Part shown: in pieces, positions 46,515-54,847 of the stretch
Layout of the letters: every line of letters begins with the position of its first letter
How positions within the stretch are numbered: position 1 is the first letter of the stretch
Assembly (NCBI RefSeq): GCF_009604455.1
Contig: NZ_WEGL01000002.1
Location: 992,001 to 1,056,000 of the forward strand
DNA: 64,000 nt
Direction: 5' to 3'
DNA from: Streptomyces sp. RB17
GTDB lineage: Bacteria > Actinomycetota > Actinomycetes > Streptomycetales > Streptomycetaceae
The notes under the pieces: generated by a model
Told to the model about the DNA's origin: nothing
The model's database searches: none
Seen by the model: only the letters and a program-made list of their open reading frames with translations
Program-made: the position numbers and the translations under genes

Positions 46515-47606
46515 TCAACTCGAGCTGGGGCGCGGTCCGGCCGGTGGGGCTCCGGCGACCGCTGCACGGTAGAGGGCCTCGGTGGCGGTGCCGAAGTAGG
46601 CGCTGTAGGAGACCTGCGGGGTGTTGCCGCCGGTGTGATACCCGCCGATCACTCCGACGACCGCCCATCCACCGGGCCAGGGCACGAGCATGGGGCCACC
46701 GCTGGTGCCGCCCACGAAGGCGTCGCAGGCGATGCGCGGGAACGTGCCCGGGTCGGCCGGGTCGTCGCTGTCCCACCGGGTGGTCCAGCTCCAGCACTCC
46801 AGGGGCTTCTCGGCCCCCGCCGGGTAGCCGATCATCCGTACCGGGGCGTGGTAGTAGCCGGTCCCGGTCAGCAGCCGCACTCCTGCGCCGACCGCGTCCT
46901 CCAGGCGTGTTCCGTCCTGGGCGGGGTCGGTGACCGCGAAGGCGAAGTCGTAGGCGGCGCCCGCGTGTTCACCCAGGTCGTAGTACTGCTGCGGGACGTA
47001 GACCCCGTCGGTGCGCACTGCGTAGATCCCGAACGGTTTGAGGCCGTCGTGGTACTGCGGGACGAAGGCCAGATGCCGCTTGGGCGAGGTGCCCGCGTAG
47101 CCCTTCAGACAGTGGCCGGCGCTCAGGACCATGTCGCGGCCGGGGCTGTGCACGACGGAGCCGCTGCAGGTCCGGCCGGTACCGGTGGCGTCCGTCCAGA
47201 AGAAGGTGCCGGCCTGGGGGATGCCGTCGAAGCTCCTGCTGGGCGGGATGTACTCGCCGGGCCGGGGACCGTCCACGGCGGGGGACGCTCCGGTCGCCGC
47301 CGCACCGGTGCCGATGCCCGGGAGGAAATCGGCGGGCAGCGCGGCCTCCATGCGGGCCGGCGTCCAGTAGGTGTCGAGCTGCTCGGCGAGCGGGTTCGGG
47401 TCCGCCGTGGGGGTGCCGACGGGTCTTGTGGTGCTGTCGGGGGACGCCGTGGTGGTGTCTGGGAACGCTGTGGTGCTGGCGGGCGCCGGGGTGTGTGGGG
47501 GCGTCCTGGTGGTCTCGGCGGATGCCGTGGTGGTGAGGCCGGCACCGAGCAGAAGGGCTGCCGCCCAGCCGGCGGCGTATCGCGCGATCCTGGTCCCGGG
47601 CTCCAT
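46515..47606 (-). CDS. Secreted trypsin-like serine protease
   Basis: 363 residues. Signal peptide AAGWAAALLLGAGLTTTASA, then a Thr/Pro/Ser-rich pro-region to about residue 70 and a pro-peptide. Catalytic triad: His165 in VLSAGHC, Asp220 in AAYDFAF and Ser302 in GGTSGGPML. Extra cysteines (Cys147, Cys166, Cys271, Cys294) suggest two disulfides. The Thr/Pro stretch has imperfect repeats of TTxASPD-like units. Monocistronic; substrate unknown. Confidence 0.93.
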   Translation of the reverse strand: MEPGTRIARYAAGWAAALLLGAGLTTTASAETTRTPPHTPAPASTTAFPDTTTASPDSTTRPVGTPTADPNPLAEQLDTYWTPARMEAALPADFLPGIGTGAAATGASPAVDGPRPGEYIPPSRSFDGIPQAGTFFWTDATGTGRTCSGSVVHSPGRDMVLSAGHCLKGYAGTSPKRHLAFVPQYHDGLKPFGIYAVRTDGVYVPQQYYDLGEHAGAAYDFAFAVTDPAQDGTRLEDAVGAGVRLLTGTGYYHAPVRMIGYPAGAEKPLECWSWTTRWDSDDPADPGTFPRIACDAFVGGTSGGPMLVPWPGGWAVVGVIGGYHTGGNTPQVSYSAYFGTATEALYRAAVAGAPPAGPRPSSS

Positions 47607-47739
47607 CAGATCCCCTCAGAGCGGACGCAAGTGACGGCCCACCATAAGCCCCGGGCGCCGGGCGGCACAGCGTTCGCGGCCGTACCGGGCGCACCGGAGG
47701 CGGACAACTTCCCCCGGTGCGCGCACACGTGCCGTTCCG

Positions 47740-47988
47740 TCAGGTCGCCGGGCGAAGCGGGGGTACGGTCGGCACCTCGTCGGTGTTCGCGAGGTCGGCC
47801 ACGGTCAGCCGGAAGCCGCCGGGATAGTCCTCACGCCGGGTGCGCCGGGCGGGTTCGCTGGTGCGCCACATGTACAGGCAGCGCGGGCACTGCAGCACGT
47901 CCCAGATCCCGGGGACGGGGGAGGCGTGGACGTGCTCGATCACTTGGTGCGCGCAGCGCGGACAGCCGGGGTGGGTGGGTTCGGCCAT
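47740..47988 (-). CDS. vdcD: Hydroxyarylic acid decarboxylase small subunit VdcD-like
   Basis: 82 residues. Two CxxC motifs (GCPRCAH and QCPRCLYMWRTSEP) and the conserved ASPVPGIWDVLQC and YPGGFRLT segments match subunit D of non-oxidative hydroxyarylic acid decarboxylases (VdcD/EcdD). It is the third gene of a vdcB-vdcC-vdcD operon. The subunit is required for full activity in known systems and binds zinc by its cysteines. Start ATG 47988 lies 42 bases after the vdcC stop. Confidence 0.9.
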   Translation of the reverse strand: MAEPTHPGCPRCAHQVIEHVHASPVPGIWDVLQCPRCLYMWRTSEPARRTRREDYPGGFRLTVADLANTDEVPTVPPLRPAT

Positions 47989-48030
47989 GTCGGGTCTCCT
48001 TGCCGGGGTGTGGGGAGGGGGAGTGGGCGG

Positions 48031-49455
48031 TCAGCGGCGGGCGGCGAGGGCCTGCAGCCGGGTGAGCCATGCGGCCGTCTCGGGCAGGTCGCGGACCGGG
48101 TTGCCGTAGGTGCCGCGGCGGTCGGGGGCGACGGGCGTCGTGGCGTCGATGACGAGCTTGTCCACGATGCCCGGGGTCTGTGCCTGCGGCGCCAGTTCGA
48201 CGACCGGGAGATGGGGGACGGTGACCAGGTCTCCGGCAGGGTTCATCTTCGTCGACAGCGCCCACATCACCTGTGGCAGATTGAACGGGTCGACGTCCTC
48301 GTCCACCACGATCACCGTGGTCGCGTAACCGAGCCCGTGCGGCGTCGTCAGGACCCGCAGTCCCACCGCCTTGGCGAAGCCGCCGTACCGCTTCTTCGTC
48401 GAGACGATGACGACCAGTCCGTGCGTGTACGAGGCGTTGACCGCCTGCACCTCCGGGAAGTCCGCCTTCAGCTGCTTGAACAGCGGCACACTTGTGTTCG
48501 CCGCTATGAGGTAGTCGCACTCGGTCCATGGCATCCCGAGATAGAGGTGCTCGAAGACCGGGTCGGTGCGGTACGAGATCCGGTCGACGCGGATCACCGG
48601 CATGCTGCGCCCGCCCGAGTAATGGCCCGTGAACTCGCCGAACGGCCCCTCGATCTCACGCGTGCGCCCCTCGATGACCCCTTCGATCACCACCTCGCTG
48701 CCCCACGGCACGGGCAGCCCGGTCAGGGGCGCCCGGGCGATCGGGGCGGGCGCTCCGCGCAGGGCGCCGGCCAGACCGTACTCGTTCTCCTCGTACTTCA
48801 TCGGGGTGGACGCGGCGATGGTGATCGCCGGGTCGTTGCCGAGGGTGATGGCCACGGGCAGGTCCTCGCCCCGCTCCTCGGCCGTCTTCAGATGCAGGGC
48901 GATGTCGTGCATCGGCACGGGCTGGATCGCGAGCCTGCGCCGGCCCTTGACCTCGATGCGGTAGATGCCGAGGTTCTGCTTGCCGCTGTGCTCGGGGTCG
49001 TCGGGGTCCTTCGAGACGACCGCGGCCTTGTCGATGTAGAAGCCCCCGTCACCGTCGTTGAGCCTGATGAGGGGCAACACCCGGAAGATGTCGGCGTCTT
49101 CGCCCTCAAGGGTGTTCTGAGCCCACGGCGGGTTGTCGCGCCACTCGGGCTCGACCGGGAACGCCTCCCAGCGGCGGGCGAACTCGGCGACCTGCTCCTT
49201 GGCGCCGGTCTCCTTCGGCAGGTCGAGAGCGAGCGCGTGGTTGGCCCATGAACCATGGACGTTCATCGCGATGCGCGCGTTCGTGAACCCCTTGACGTTG
49301 TCGAAGAACAGGGCCGGGGCCGCGTCTCCGAGGCGCGGAGCGGCATTCGCGGCGGCGGCGATGTCGGGCTCGGGCAGCACCTCCTCGGCGACGTGGAGAA
49401 GCTGACCCTCCTTGTCGAGCACGTCGAGAAAGCCACGCAGATCGTCGTACGGCAT
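48031..49455 (-). CDS. vdcC: UbiD-family hydroxyarylic acid decarboxylase VdcC
   Basis: 474 residues. UbiD features: MPYDDLRGFLDVLDKEGQLL, WANHALALDL, VIEGVIEGRTREIEGPFGEFTGHYSGG (the E-x-x-R-x-x-E...E region contacting prenyl-FMN), FEHLYLGMPWTECDYL, and VDPFNLPQVMWALSTKMNPA. It needs the prenylated flavin made by the adjacent UbiX protein, and decarboxylates vanillate or 4-hydroxybenzoate-type acids to the phenol without oxygen. Middle gene of the vdcBCD operon. Confidence 0.93.
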   Translation of the reverse strand: MPYDDLRGFLDVLDKEGQLLHVAEEVLPEPDIAAAANAAPRLGDAAPALFFDNVKGFTNARIAMNVHGSWANHALALDLPKETGAKEQVAEFARRWEAFPVEPEWRDNPPWAQNTLEGEDADIFRVLPLIRLNDGDGGFYIDKAAVVSKDPDDPEHSGKQNLGIYRIEVKGRRRLAIQPVPMHDIALHLKTAEERGEDLPVAITLGNDPAITIAASTPMKYEENEYGLAGALRGAPAPIARAPLTGLPVPWGSEVVIEGVIEGRTREIEGPFGEFTGHYSGGRSMPVIRVDRISYRTDPVFEHLYLGMPWTECDYLIAANTSVPLFKQLKADFPEVQAVNASYTHGLVVIVSTKKRYGGFAKAVGLRVLTTPHGLGYATTVIVVDEDVDPFNLPQVMWALSTKMNPAGDLVTVPHLPVVELAPQAQTPGIVDKLVIDATTPVAPDRRGTYGNPVRDLPETAAWLTRLQALAARR

Positions 49456-49582
49456 GGGGAAGTCCTTTCGCGGGGAAGTCTGGCAATGGGAGGAGAGGCG
49501 CGGCGGCCGGGTGTCGTCCGGAGCCGGGGCGTGGGAGGGTGCCGGGGGCCTCGGTCCGAAGGGATGAGAGGGCGCCGCGGCG

Positions 49583-50173
49583 TCAGCCGGTCGGCCGCAG
49601 GGCGCGGGCCGCCCGCATGCCCTCCCACCGTCCGGCCGAGGGCGCGGGCAGGTCGAACTGGTCGAGGATGCGCGTGACGACATGGTCGACGATGTCGTCC
49701 ACCGACTGCGGATGGTTGTAGAACGCCGGCATCGGCGGCACCAACTGCACCCCCTTGCGGGCGAGTTCGAGCATGTTCTCCAGATGGATCTCGCTCAGCG
49801 GTGTCTCGCGGGGGACGAGGACCAGGCGGCGACGCTCCTTGAGCACCACGTCCGCGGCCCGTCCCACCAGTCCGTCGGCGTACCCGGCGCGGATACCGGC
49901 GACGGTCTTCATCGAGCACGGCACGACGATCATGCCGTCGGTCCGGAACGAACCCGACGAGATGGCCGCCCCCTGGTCCTCCGGCGCATAGCTGACATCG
50001 GCCAGCGCCGTGACCTCGGAGACCGTGAGACCGGTCTCCAGCTCGATGGTGGTCCGCGCCCAGCGACTGAGCACCAGGTGCGTCTCCACCTCCGCGAGCG
50101 TCGCCAGCCTCTCCAGCAGCCGGACGCCGAACACGGCCCCCGTCGCTCCCGTCATGCCCACGATCAATCGCAC
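49583..50173 (-). CDS. vdcB: UbiX-like flavin prenyltransferase VdcB
   Basis: 196 residues. Starts VRLIVGMTGATGAVFGVRLLE (FMN-binding loop), with SSGSFRTDGMIVVPCSMKTVAGIRAG and LVLVPRETPLSEIHLENM, all UbiX/Pad1 signatures; Ser and Glu needed for prenyl transfer are present. It supplies prenyl-FMN to the UbiD subunit VdcC. The GTG start at 50173 has GGAGC about nine bases upstream. First gene of the operon, divergent from an AraC regulator. A 127-base gap separates it from vdcC. Confidence 0.93.
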   Translation of the reverse strand: MRLIVGMTGATGAVFGVRLLERLATLAEVETHLVLSRWARTTIELETGLTVSEVTALADVSYAPEDQGAAISSGSFRTDGMIVVPCSMKTVAGIRAGYADGLVGRAADVVLKERRRLVLVPRETPLSEIHLENMLELARKGVQLVPPMPAFYNHPQSVDDIVDHVVTRILDQFDLPAPSAGRWEGMRAARALRPTG

Positions 50174-50286
50174 AGGAATCGGCTCCTTCGGTTCGTCCGA
50201 CGCTGGGGTGCGCAACCATTTCGGTCACCGCACTATCGACGCTAAGGGCGCCTTGCGAGACCATCGGCGTATCCTGACGACAGACC

Positions 50287-51210
50287 ATGGACAAAAACGG
50301 ACAGCCGCGCCCCACCGACCGGACCGAGGTCACCCCCGTCCCCTACCGCGCCGCCGCCGGTGCCCCGCCCGGCGCGGAGGTCTTCGATCTCTCCGCCCTG
50401 CCCGGTCGTGCCCACGGCCATGGCCTCGATCCGTACGCGGCCAAGCGCCCCGCCTTCCACGAGCTGATCGCGGTGCGCGGCGGTCGGCTGCGTTGCTCCC
50501 TCGACTTCGACGCGTGCGAGATGACCGCGGGCGACTGGCTGTGGGTACGGCCCGGCCAGGTGCACCAGTACGCCTCCGACCTCGCCGCGGCCGAAGGTGT
50601 CGTCGTGCTGTTCACGCCCGGGTTCCTCACCCCTGCGACCGTGGAGGCCGCGCGGGTCGACCAGCCCGTCTGGCGGACACCCCTGACCCCGACGGACCCG
50701 GACGCGGCGGCCCTGGACGCCGTGCTCCAGCTGCTGCGGAGCGAGTACCGACGGCTCGCCGACCTGCCGCTGGAGATCCAGATCGACGTCGTACGACACC
50801 TCCTGTCGGTCCTCGTGCTCCGGCTGTCCCACGCACAGGGCGTACGCGAGACGGCCGGAGCCGGCAACGAGGCGTTCCGGCGCTTCCAGCGCGCCGTCGA
50901 GCGTGACTTCGCCCGGACCCACCGTGTCGAGGACTACGCCCACACGCTCGGTTACAGCGTCCGGACCCTGACCCGGGCCACCCGCTCGGCGGCCGGTACC
51001 GGAGCGAAGGCCTTCATCGACGACCGGATCCTGCTGGAGGCACGGCGGCTGCTGTGGCACACCGACCTGACGGCAGCCGCCGTCGGTGACCGCCTCGGCT
51101 TCCCCGACGCCACCGTGTTCACCAGGTTCTTCCGGCGGGGCACCGGGGAGGCACCCGCCGCCTTCCGGGCACGGGCCCGGGGGACGAATGAGGCGCGACC
51201 CACGGGGTAG
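50287..51210 (+). CDS. AraC-family regulator divergent from vdcBCD
   Basis: 307 residues. N-terminal AraC-type cupin (AFHELIAVRGGRLRCSLDFD, GDWLWVRPGQVHQYAS) and C-terminal double HTH (VEDYAHTLGYSVRTLTRATR, then GAKAFIDDRILLEARRLL and LGFPDATVFTRFFRRGTGEAPAAFR). The 113-base divergent region and the cupin (which often binds aromatic acids in such regulators) make it the likely activator of vdcBCD in response to the hydroxyaryl substrate. This is inferred from context. Confidence 0.9.
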   Translation: MDKNGQPRPTDRTEVTPVPYRAAAGAPPGAEVFDLSALPGRAHGHGLDPYAAKRPAFHELIAVRGGRLRCSLDFDACEMTAGDWLWVRPGQVHQYASDLAAAEGVVVLFTPGFLTPATVEAARVDQPVWRTPLTPTDPDAAALDAVLQLLRSEYRRLADLPLEIQIDVVRHLLSVLVLRLSHAQGVRETAGAGNEAFRRFQRAVERDFARTHRVEDYAHTLGYSVRTLTRATRSAAGTGAKAFIDDRILLEARRLLWHTDLTAAAVGDRLGFPDATVFTRFFRRGTGEAPAAFRARARGTNEARPTG

Positions 51211-51291
51211 ACGCCCGTACCGGCCGAGGGACGGTCGCAGGGCCTACCGGCACCGGCCCCACCGGCATCGCCCTACCGGAAGGAAAAGGCC

Positions 51292-51591
51292 ATGAAGCAG
51301 CTGATACGGAACGCGGGCGCGGCCGGCGCTGCCACCGTGATGGCCGCGGGCGCGCTCCTCGCCGGCGTCGGACCCGCGGCCGCCGCTCCCGGAGCCACCG
51401 GACACACGGCCGTCGGCGCAACGGCGGTGCCCGCCGGCCACGCCGGGCATCACCACCGCGGTCTGCAGTGCATCGACCCATGGGTCGCCGGCCAGCTGGC
51501 GATGTTCGACCCTGCCGCCCGGCATCGCCTGGCCGTGTTCGACCCGTGGGTCAAGGACCAGCTGGCGCGCTACGAATCTCCCTCCTGCTAG
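51292..51591 (+). CDS. Small secreted protein with three 11-residue repeats
   Basis: 99 residues with a clear RBS (GGAAGG). Signal peptide about 1-32 (GAAGAATVMAAGALLAGVG, cleaved near AAAAP). The mature part has a His cluster (His50, 53, 54, 55), Cys60, then three perfectly spaced 11-residue repeats: DPWVAGQLAMF (62-72), DPAARHRLAVF (73-83), DPWVKDQLARY (84-94), and a C-terminal ESPSC. Consensus DPxVxxQLAxF. Cys60 and Cys99 may form a disulfide closing the repeats. I know of no characterised family with this architecture. Confidence 0.8.
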   Translation: MKQLIRNAGAAGAATVMAAGALLAGVGPAAAAPGATGHTAVGATAVPAGHAGHHHRGLQCIDPWVAGQLAMFDPAARHRLAVFDPWVKDQLARYESPSC

Positions 51592-51644
51592 CCCTGTGAC
51601 GCGCTCCCGCCCCCGCGCCCGCTCTCTTCCCGGCGGCGCCGCGG

Positions 51645-52997
51645 TCACTTCACGAACACCATGTCCGGGTACTTCGGAGACGGTCCCTCCAGCAGCCTGC
51701 CGCTGCGGCCGCGCAGCCAGTGATCGAAGTAGGCGGAGACATAGGCCTCGTTCGTGTGTATCGCGGTGGCCGGGTCGATGGTGCCGATGTCGTCGGTCCG
51801 CTCGCAGGGCCGCAGATGCAGCTGGGGCACGAGCGCTTCCGCGTCGGTGAACGAGCCGTGCTCGGAGCCGCGCAGGGTGAGCTGACGGTTCCACCCCGGG
51901 GTGTGGGCGCGGAACGCCTCCCAGCCGGGGCCGGTGTCCGTGTCGCCGTCCTTGCCCAGGAGCAGGAACGGCCGGTCGAGGCCATGCCGGGCGACGGGTA
52001 TGAGCGAGCCGTCGAGGTACGTCAGGTTGCCGTCCATGTCGATGCCCGCGGTGATCCGGGGGTCGGCGTCCATCGCCAGCGCGGCGGTCGTACCGCCCAT
52101 CGAATGGCCGAACATGCCCACCTCGGCCGGATCCAGCGTGCCGGCCAGGCCCCCCGGAAGCGGCTGTCCGTCCGCGTCGGGATTCCGGCCGCTGTTCAGT
52201 GCCTGGAGCTGGTCCAGGACGAAGCTGGTGTCGGTGACGCGGACGGCCAGTGCCTCGCGCAGGTACGCATCCGCCGCGTCGCGAGTCGAGGGTGGCGGCG
52301 GCATGGTGGCGAGCGAGCCGTCCGGGAACTGGACCTCGGGCGACTCGTAGGTATTGTCGATGGTGACGACCGCGTAGCCACGGCCGGCCAGACCGGCCGC
52401 CAACGTCGTGCCCCAGGTGCGCGGTTCACCTAGGCCCGGGGAATAGAGCACCACCGGAAGCCGCCCGCCCCGCCCGGCGGCCACGGGAGCGCCCCGGGTC
52501 ACGTGGGTGAGGGTACGGGCCCAGTCCGCCCGGCCGGGCGGGACGTGCAGCCCGAGGTAGCCGTTCGCTGTGACGCCGTCGAAGTGGTCGGCCGCCGCGG
52601 GCAGCATGTACGGGGCCGCCGGACGGCCGGCCGTGCGCGTCGTGGGGTAGTACAGGCTGACCATCAGCTCGCGCCGGCCCTGCCCGGGGTGCCAGGGGTC
52701 GGGTCGAGAACGGTCGACCAGGTGCATGTCCACCTCCCCGACCCGGAACCGGCCGCCCGGGACGGGAAGGGAGAGAGGAGGAGCGGACGGCGGGTTCGGG
52801 ACGGTGGTGGCCGGGGTGGTAACCGCCGGGGCGGTGCGGGTGGACGGGGCGGGGCGGGTGGCCGCGGTGGCGGGCAGAGCCGCAGTCAGCGTCAACAGCG
52901 CGGCGACGGCGCAGGCGGCGAGCACTCGTCGCCGGGTGATCCCGCGAGGAGTGGGCCGGGCGCCCCTGCGAGGCTTGGGCGGGAGATCGTTCGTCAT
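51645..52997 (-). CDS. Secreted alpha/beta hydrolase (PAF-acetylhydrolase/lipase-like)
   Basis: 450 residues. Twin-arginine signal ITRRRVLAACAVAALLTLTAAL. PAF-AH/chlorophyllase-like fold: LMVSLYYPTTRTAGRPAAPYM, LPVVLYSPGLGEPRTWG, nucleophile elbow MFGHSMGGTTAA (Ser), Asp in AGIDMDGNL and His in RGSEHGSFTD. Pro/Thr linker after the signal. Likely an extracellular esterase or lipase; substrate unknown. Convergent with the repeat protein gene. Confidence 0.9.
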   Translation of the reverse strand: MTNDLPPKPRRGARPTPRGITRRRVLAACAVAALLTLTAALPATAATRPAPSTRTAPAVTTPATTVPNPPSAPPLSLPVPGGRFRVGEVDMHLVDRSRPDPWHPGQGRRELMVSLYYPTTRTAGRPAAPYMLPAAADHFDGVTANGYLGLHVPPGRADWARTLTHVTRGAPVAAGRGGRLPVVLYSPGLGEPRTWGTTLAAGLAGRGYAVVTIDNTYESPEVQFPDGSLATMPPPPSTRDAADAYLREALAVRVTDTSFVLDQLQALNSGRNPDADGQPLPGGLAGTLDPAEVGMFGHSMGGTTAALAMDADPRITAGIDMDGNLTYLDGSLIPVARHGLDRPFLLLGKDGDTDTGPGWEAFRAHTPGWNRQLTLRGSEHGSFTDAEALVPQLHLRPCERTDDIGTIDPATAIHTNEAYVSAYFDHWLRGRSGRLLEGPSPKYPDMVFVK

Positions 52998-53085
52998 GGA
53001 TCAAGCCTGACGGCCCGTCGGCTCCCCGCACATCGGGGGAAGTCCCCCATCTTCCCCTTCGGGGTATCCGTAGGGGCTGCGCGCT

Positions 53086-53916
53086 TCACCTGCCGTCGAT
53101 GCGGTCGAGCAGCGTCCGGGCCTCGGCCGTGCGGTAATGGTCCGGGCCGAACGCGGCCCGGCAGGCGTCGTGGGCGGCCATGGCCCGGATGCGGGCCTCG
53201 GCAGCGCGCCCCAGCCCCAAAAGCGCGGTGGCGACGGCCAGTTCGACGGCTGAGGATTCCGTGCGGGAGAGCTCCACGGGTATTTTGCGGCACAGCGCGC
53301 CGGCGCGCTCCGCTTCGGCAAGAGCCTCTTCGTGGCGGCCCTGGCCGTTGAGGCTGCGGGCCAGGCCGAGTTGCAGGACCAGGGCCATCCGGCTCGGTGC
53401 GCGGTGCGTGTCGAGGGCCTCGCGGGCGAGCGCCTCGGCCTCCTCGTGGCGGCCCTGCTTGTTGAGGGCGAAGATCAGTCCATTGCGGGCGGCCCCCGCT
53501 ATGAGGGGCATCTCCGGCCCCACACCGCGGCCGGCGATCCGGGCGACAGCCGCGCACTCCGCCTCGCATTCGGCATACCGGCCGAGTGTGAGCAGCGTCT
53601 GCGCGCGGTCCGAGCGGAGTTTGAGCGTCTGCGGATGCTCGGCACCGAAGCTCCTGCCGAACACCGGCAGGAGTTCGTCGTACGTGGCCAGGGCATCGGC
53701 ATGGCGGCCCTGGGCGCTCATCGCGAGCGCGGAGAGGCTCAGTGCCAGCGGTGCGAAGGAATCGAGGCGGAGCACCGACCGGGCCTCGGCGACGGCGCGG
53801 GCCTCGGCCTCCGCCTCGGCGTAGCGCCCGTCCTTCAAGAGGCTCATGGCCTGCGCCAAGGGCGATGTCTCGGGCTTTCCCGCATCGTTTCGGCCGCGTG
53901 ACCGGAAGATTTTCAT
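53086..53916 (-). CDS. Tetratricopeptide repeat protein
   Basis: 276 residues made of repeated helix pairs with TPR consensus (for example KDGRYAEAEAEARAVAEARS, AQGRHADALATYDELLPVFG, TLGRYAECEAECAAVARIAG, KQGRHEEAEALAREALDTHR, GQGRHEEALAEAERAGALCR). It ends FGPDHYRTAEARTLLDRIDG, the form seen in NB-ARC/TPR streptomycete proteins. No signal peptide or catalytic domain: a cytoplasmic scaffold of unknown partner. ATG 53916. Confidence 0.9.
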   Translation of the reverse strand: MKIFRSRGRNDAGKPETSPLAQAMSLLKDGRYAEAEAEARAVAEARSVLRLDSFAPLALSLSALAMSAQGRHADALATYDELLPVFGRSFGAEHPQTLKLRSDRAQTLLTLGRYAECEAECAAVARIAGRGVGPEMPLIAGAARNGLIFALNKQGRHEEAEALAREALDTHRAPSRMALVLQLGLARSLNGQGRHEEALAEAERAGALCRKIPVELSRTESSAVELAVATALLGLGRAAEARIRAMAAHDACRAAFGPDHYRTAEARTLLDRIDGR

Positions 53917-53998
53917 GCCGGGAGCATACGGATGCCTCGCACGCGGGCTTCAGGAAGCGCCCCCAGTGCGCAGCGGCCCACGTCGTGGCTCGCCTCCC

Positions 53999-54610
53999 TC
54001 ATTTTCCGGGCCTGTGGTCGGGGCGTTCGGCGCCCAGGCCTTTGATCAGGAACCCCACCAGCCGGCGTGCGTCGTACCGGGGATCGCTCTCCGCGCCGAT
54101 GCAGAGGTTCCCGACACCCCGCATGAGTTCGTAGGCCTGCAGGCCGGAGGTGATCTCGCCGGCGGCGGACGCGGCCTCGAGCAGCTGATCGCAGACGGGG
54201 ACGAGCCGGTCGAGGAAATAGGCGTGCAGCGTGTCGAAGCCGGCGGTGTCGGACTTCAGTACGCCGGCGAGTCCGTGCTTGGTGACCAGGAAGTCCACGA
54301 AGAGGTCGATCCACCGCCCGAGTGCGGCGCGGGCGGTGGCACTTGTCTCCAGCAGGCCGGGCCCGGTCTCGGCCAGGCTCTCCACCTGGTGCCGGTAGAC
54401 GGCGATGATGAGATCCGCTCGCGTCGGGAAGTGGCGGTAGATCGTTCCCACCCCGACGCCGGCTCGGGCCGCGATGTCGCGCACCGGCGCGTCCACACCC
54501 GACGTGACGAACACCGCCGCGGCCGCGTCGAGCAGCGTCTCCTTGTTACGCCGGGCGTCGCTCCGCTTCGACCGGGCCGCGCGTCCCGCCTCCTCGTCGC
54601 TGTCGTTCAC
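53999..54610 (-). CDS. TetR-family regulator
   Basis: 203 residues from GTG 54610. HTH: NKETLLDAAAAVFVTSG, VRDIAARAGVGVGTIYRHFP, TRADLIIAVYRHQVE. C-terminal domain resembles the SbtR-like/TetR_C_11 group (LGRWIDLFVDFLVTKHGLAG, SDPRYDARRLVGFLIKGL). Divergent from an aldo/keto reductase plus LLM oxidoreductase pair, with two identical-type operators in between, so it likely represses both directions. Confidence 0.9.
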   Translation of the reverse strand: MNDSDEEAGRAARSKRSDARRNKETLLDAAAAVFVTSGVDAPVRDIAARAGVGVGTIYRHFPTRADLIIAVYRHQVESLAETGPGLLETSATARAALGRWIDLFVDFLVTKHGLAGVLKSDTAGFDTLHAYFLDRLVPVCDQLLEAASAAGEITSGLQAYELMRGVGNLCIGAESDPRYDARRLVGFLIKGLGAERPDHRPGK

Positions 54611-54643
54611 AGTGCCGCTCCTTCCACAGCCGCCCTTGCTAAA

Positions 54644-54658
54644 CGGAACAGGGTTCCG
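54644..54658. promoter_or_regulatory. TetR operator copy 1
   Basis: CGGAAC-AGG-GTTCCG, perfect 6-bp arms with a 3-base centre, located 34 bases upstream of the tetR start. Confidence 0.8.
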
Positions 54659-54670
54659 TATTGTCATTAC

Positions 54671-54685
54671 CGGAACGATGTTCCG
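54671..54685. promoter_or_regulatory. TetR operator copy 2
   Basis: CGGAAC-GAT-GTTCCG, the same arms and spacing as the copy at 54644, centre-to-centre distance 27 bases. It faces the aldo/keto reductase gene, which starts 163 bases downstream. Confidence 0.8.
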
Positions 54686-54847
54686 CTTACTCATGGTGTC
54701 AGAGGGCCGGGCCGACCGCCAAGCCGACCCGACCGGGCCAGGCCATCGCCGCGGCGTTCCTTCGCCTCCCGTGATCGGCCTCCGCGACACACCCCTTCTC
54801 GTCATCGGTTTCCACGACGCTTCCCACCCGCAGTGAGGAGACAAGTC

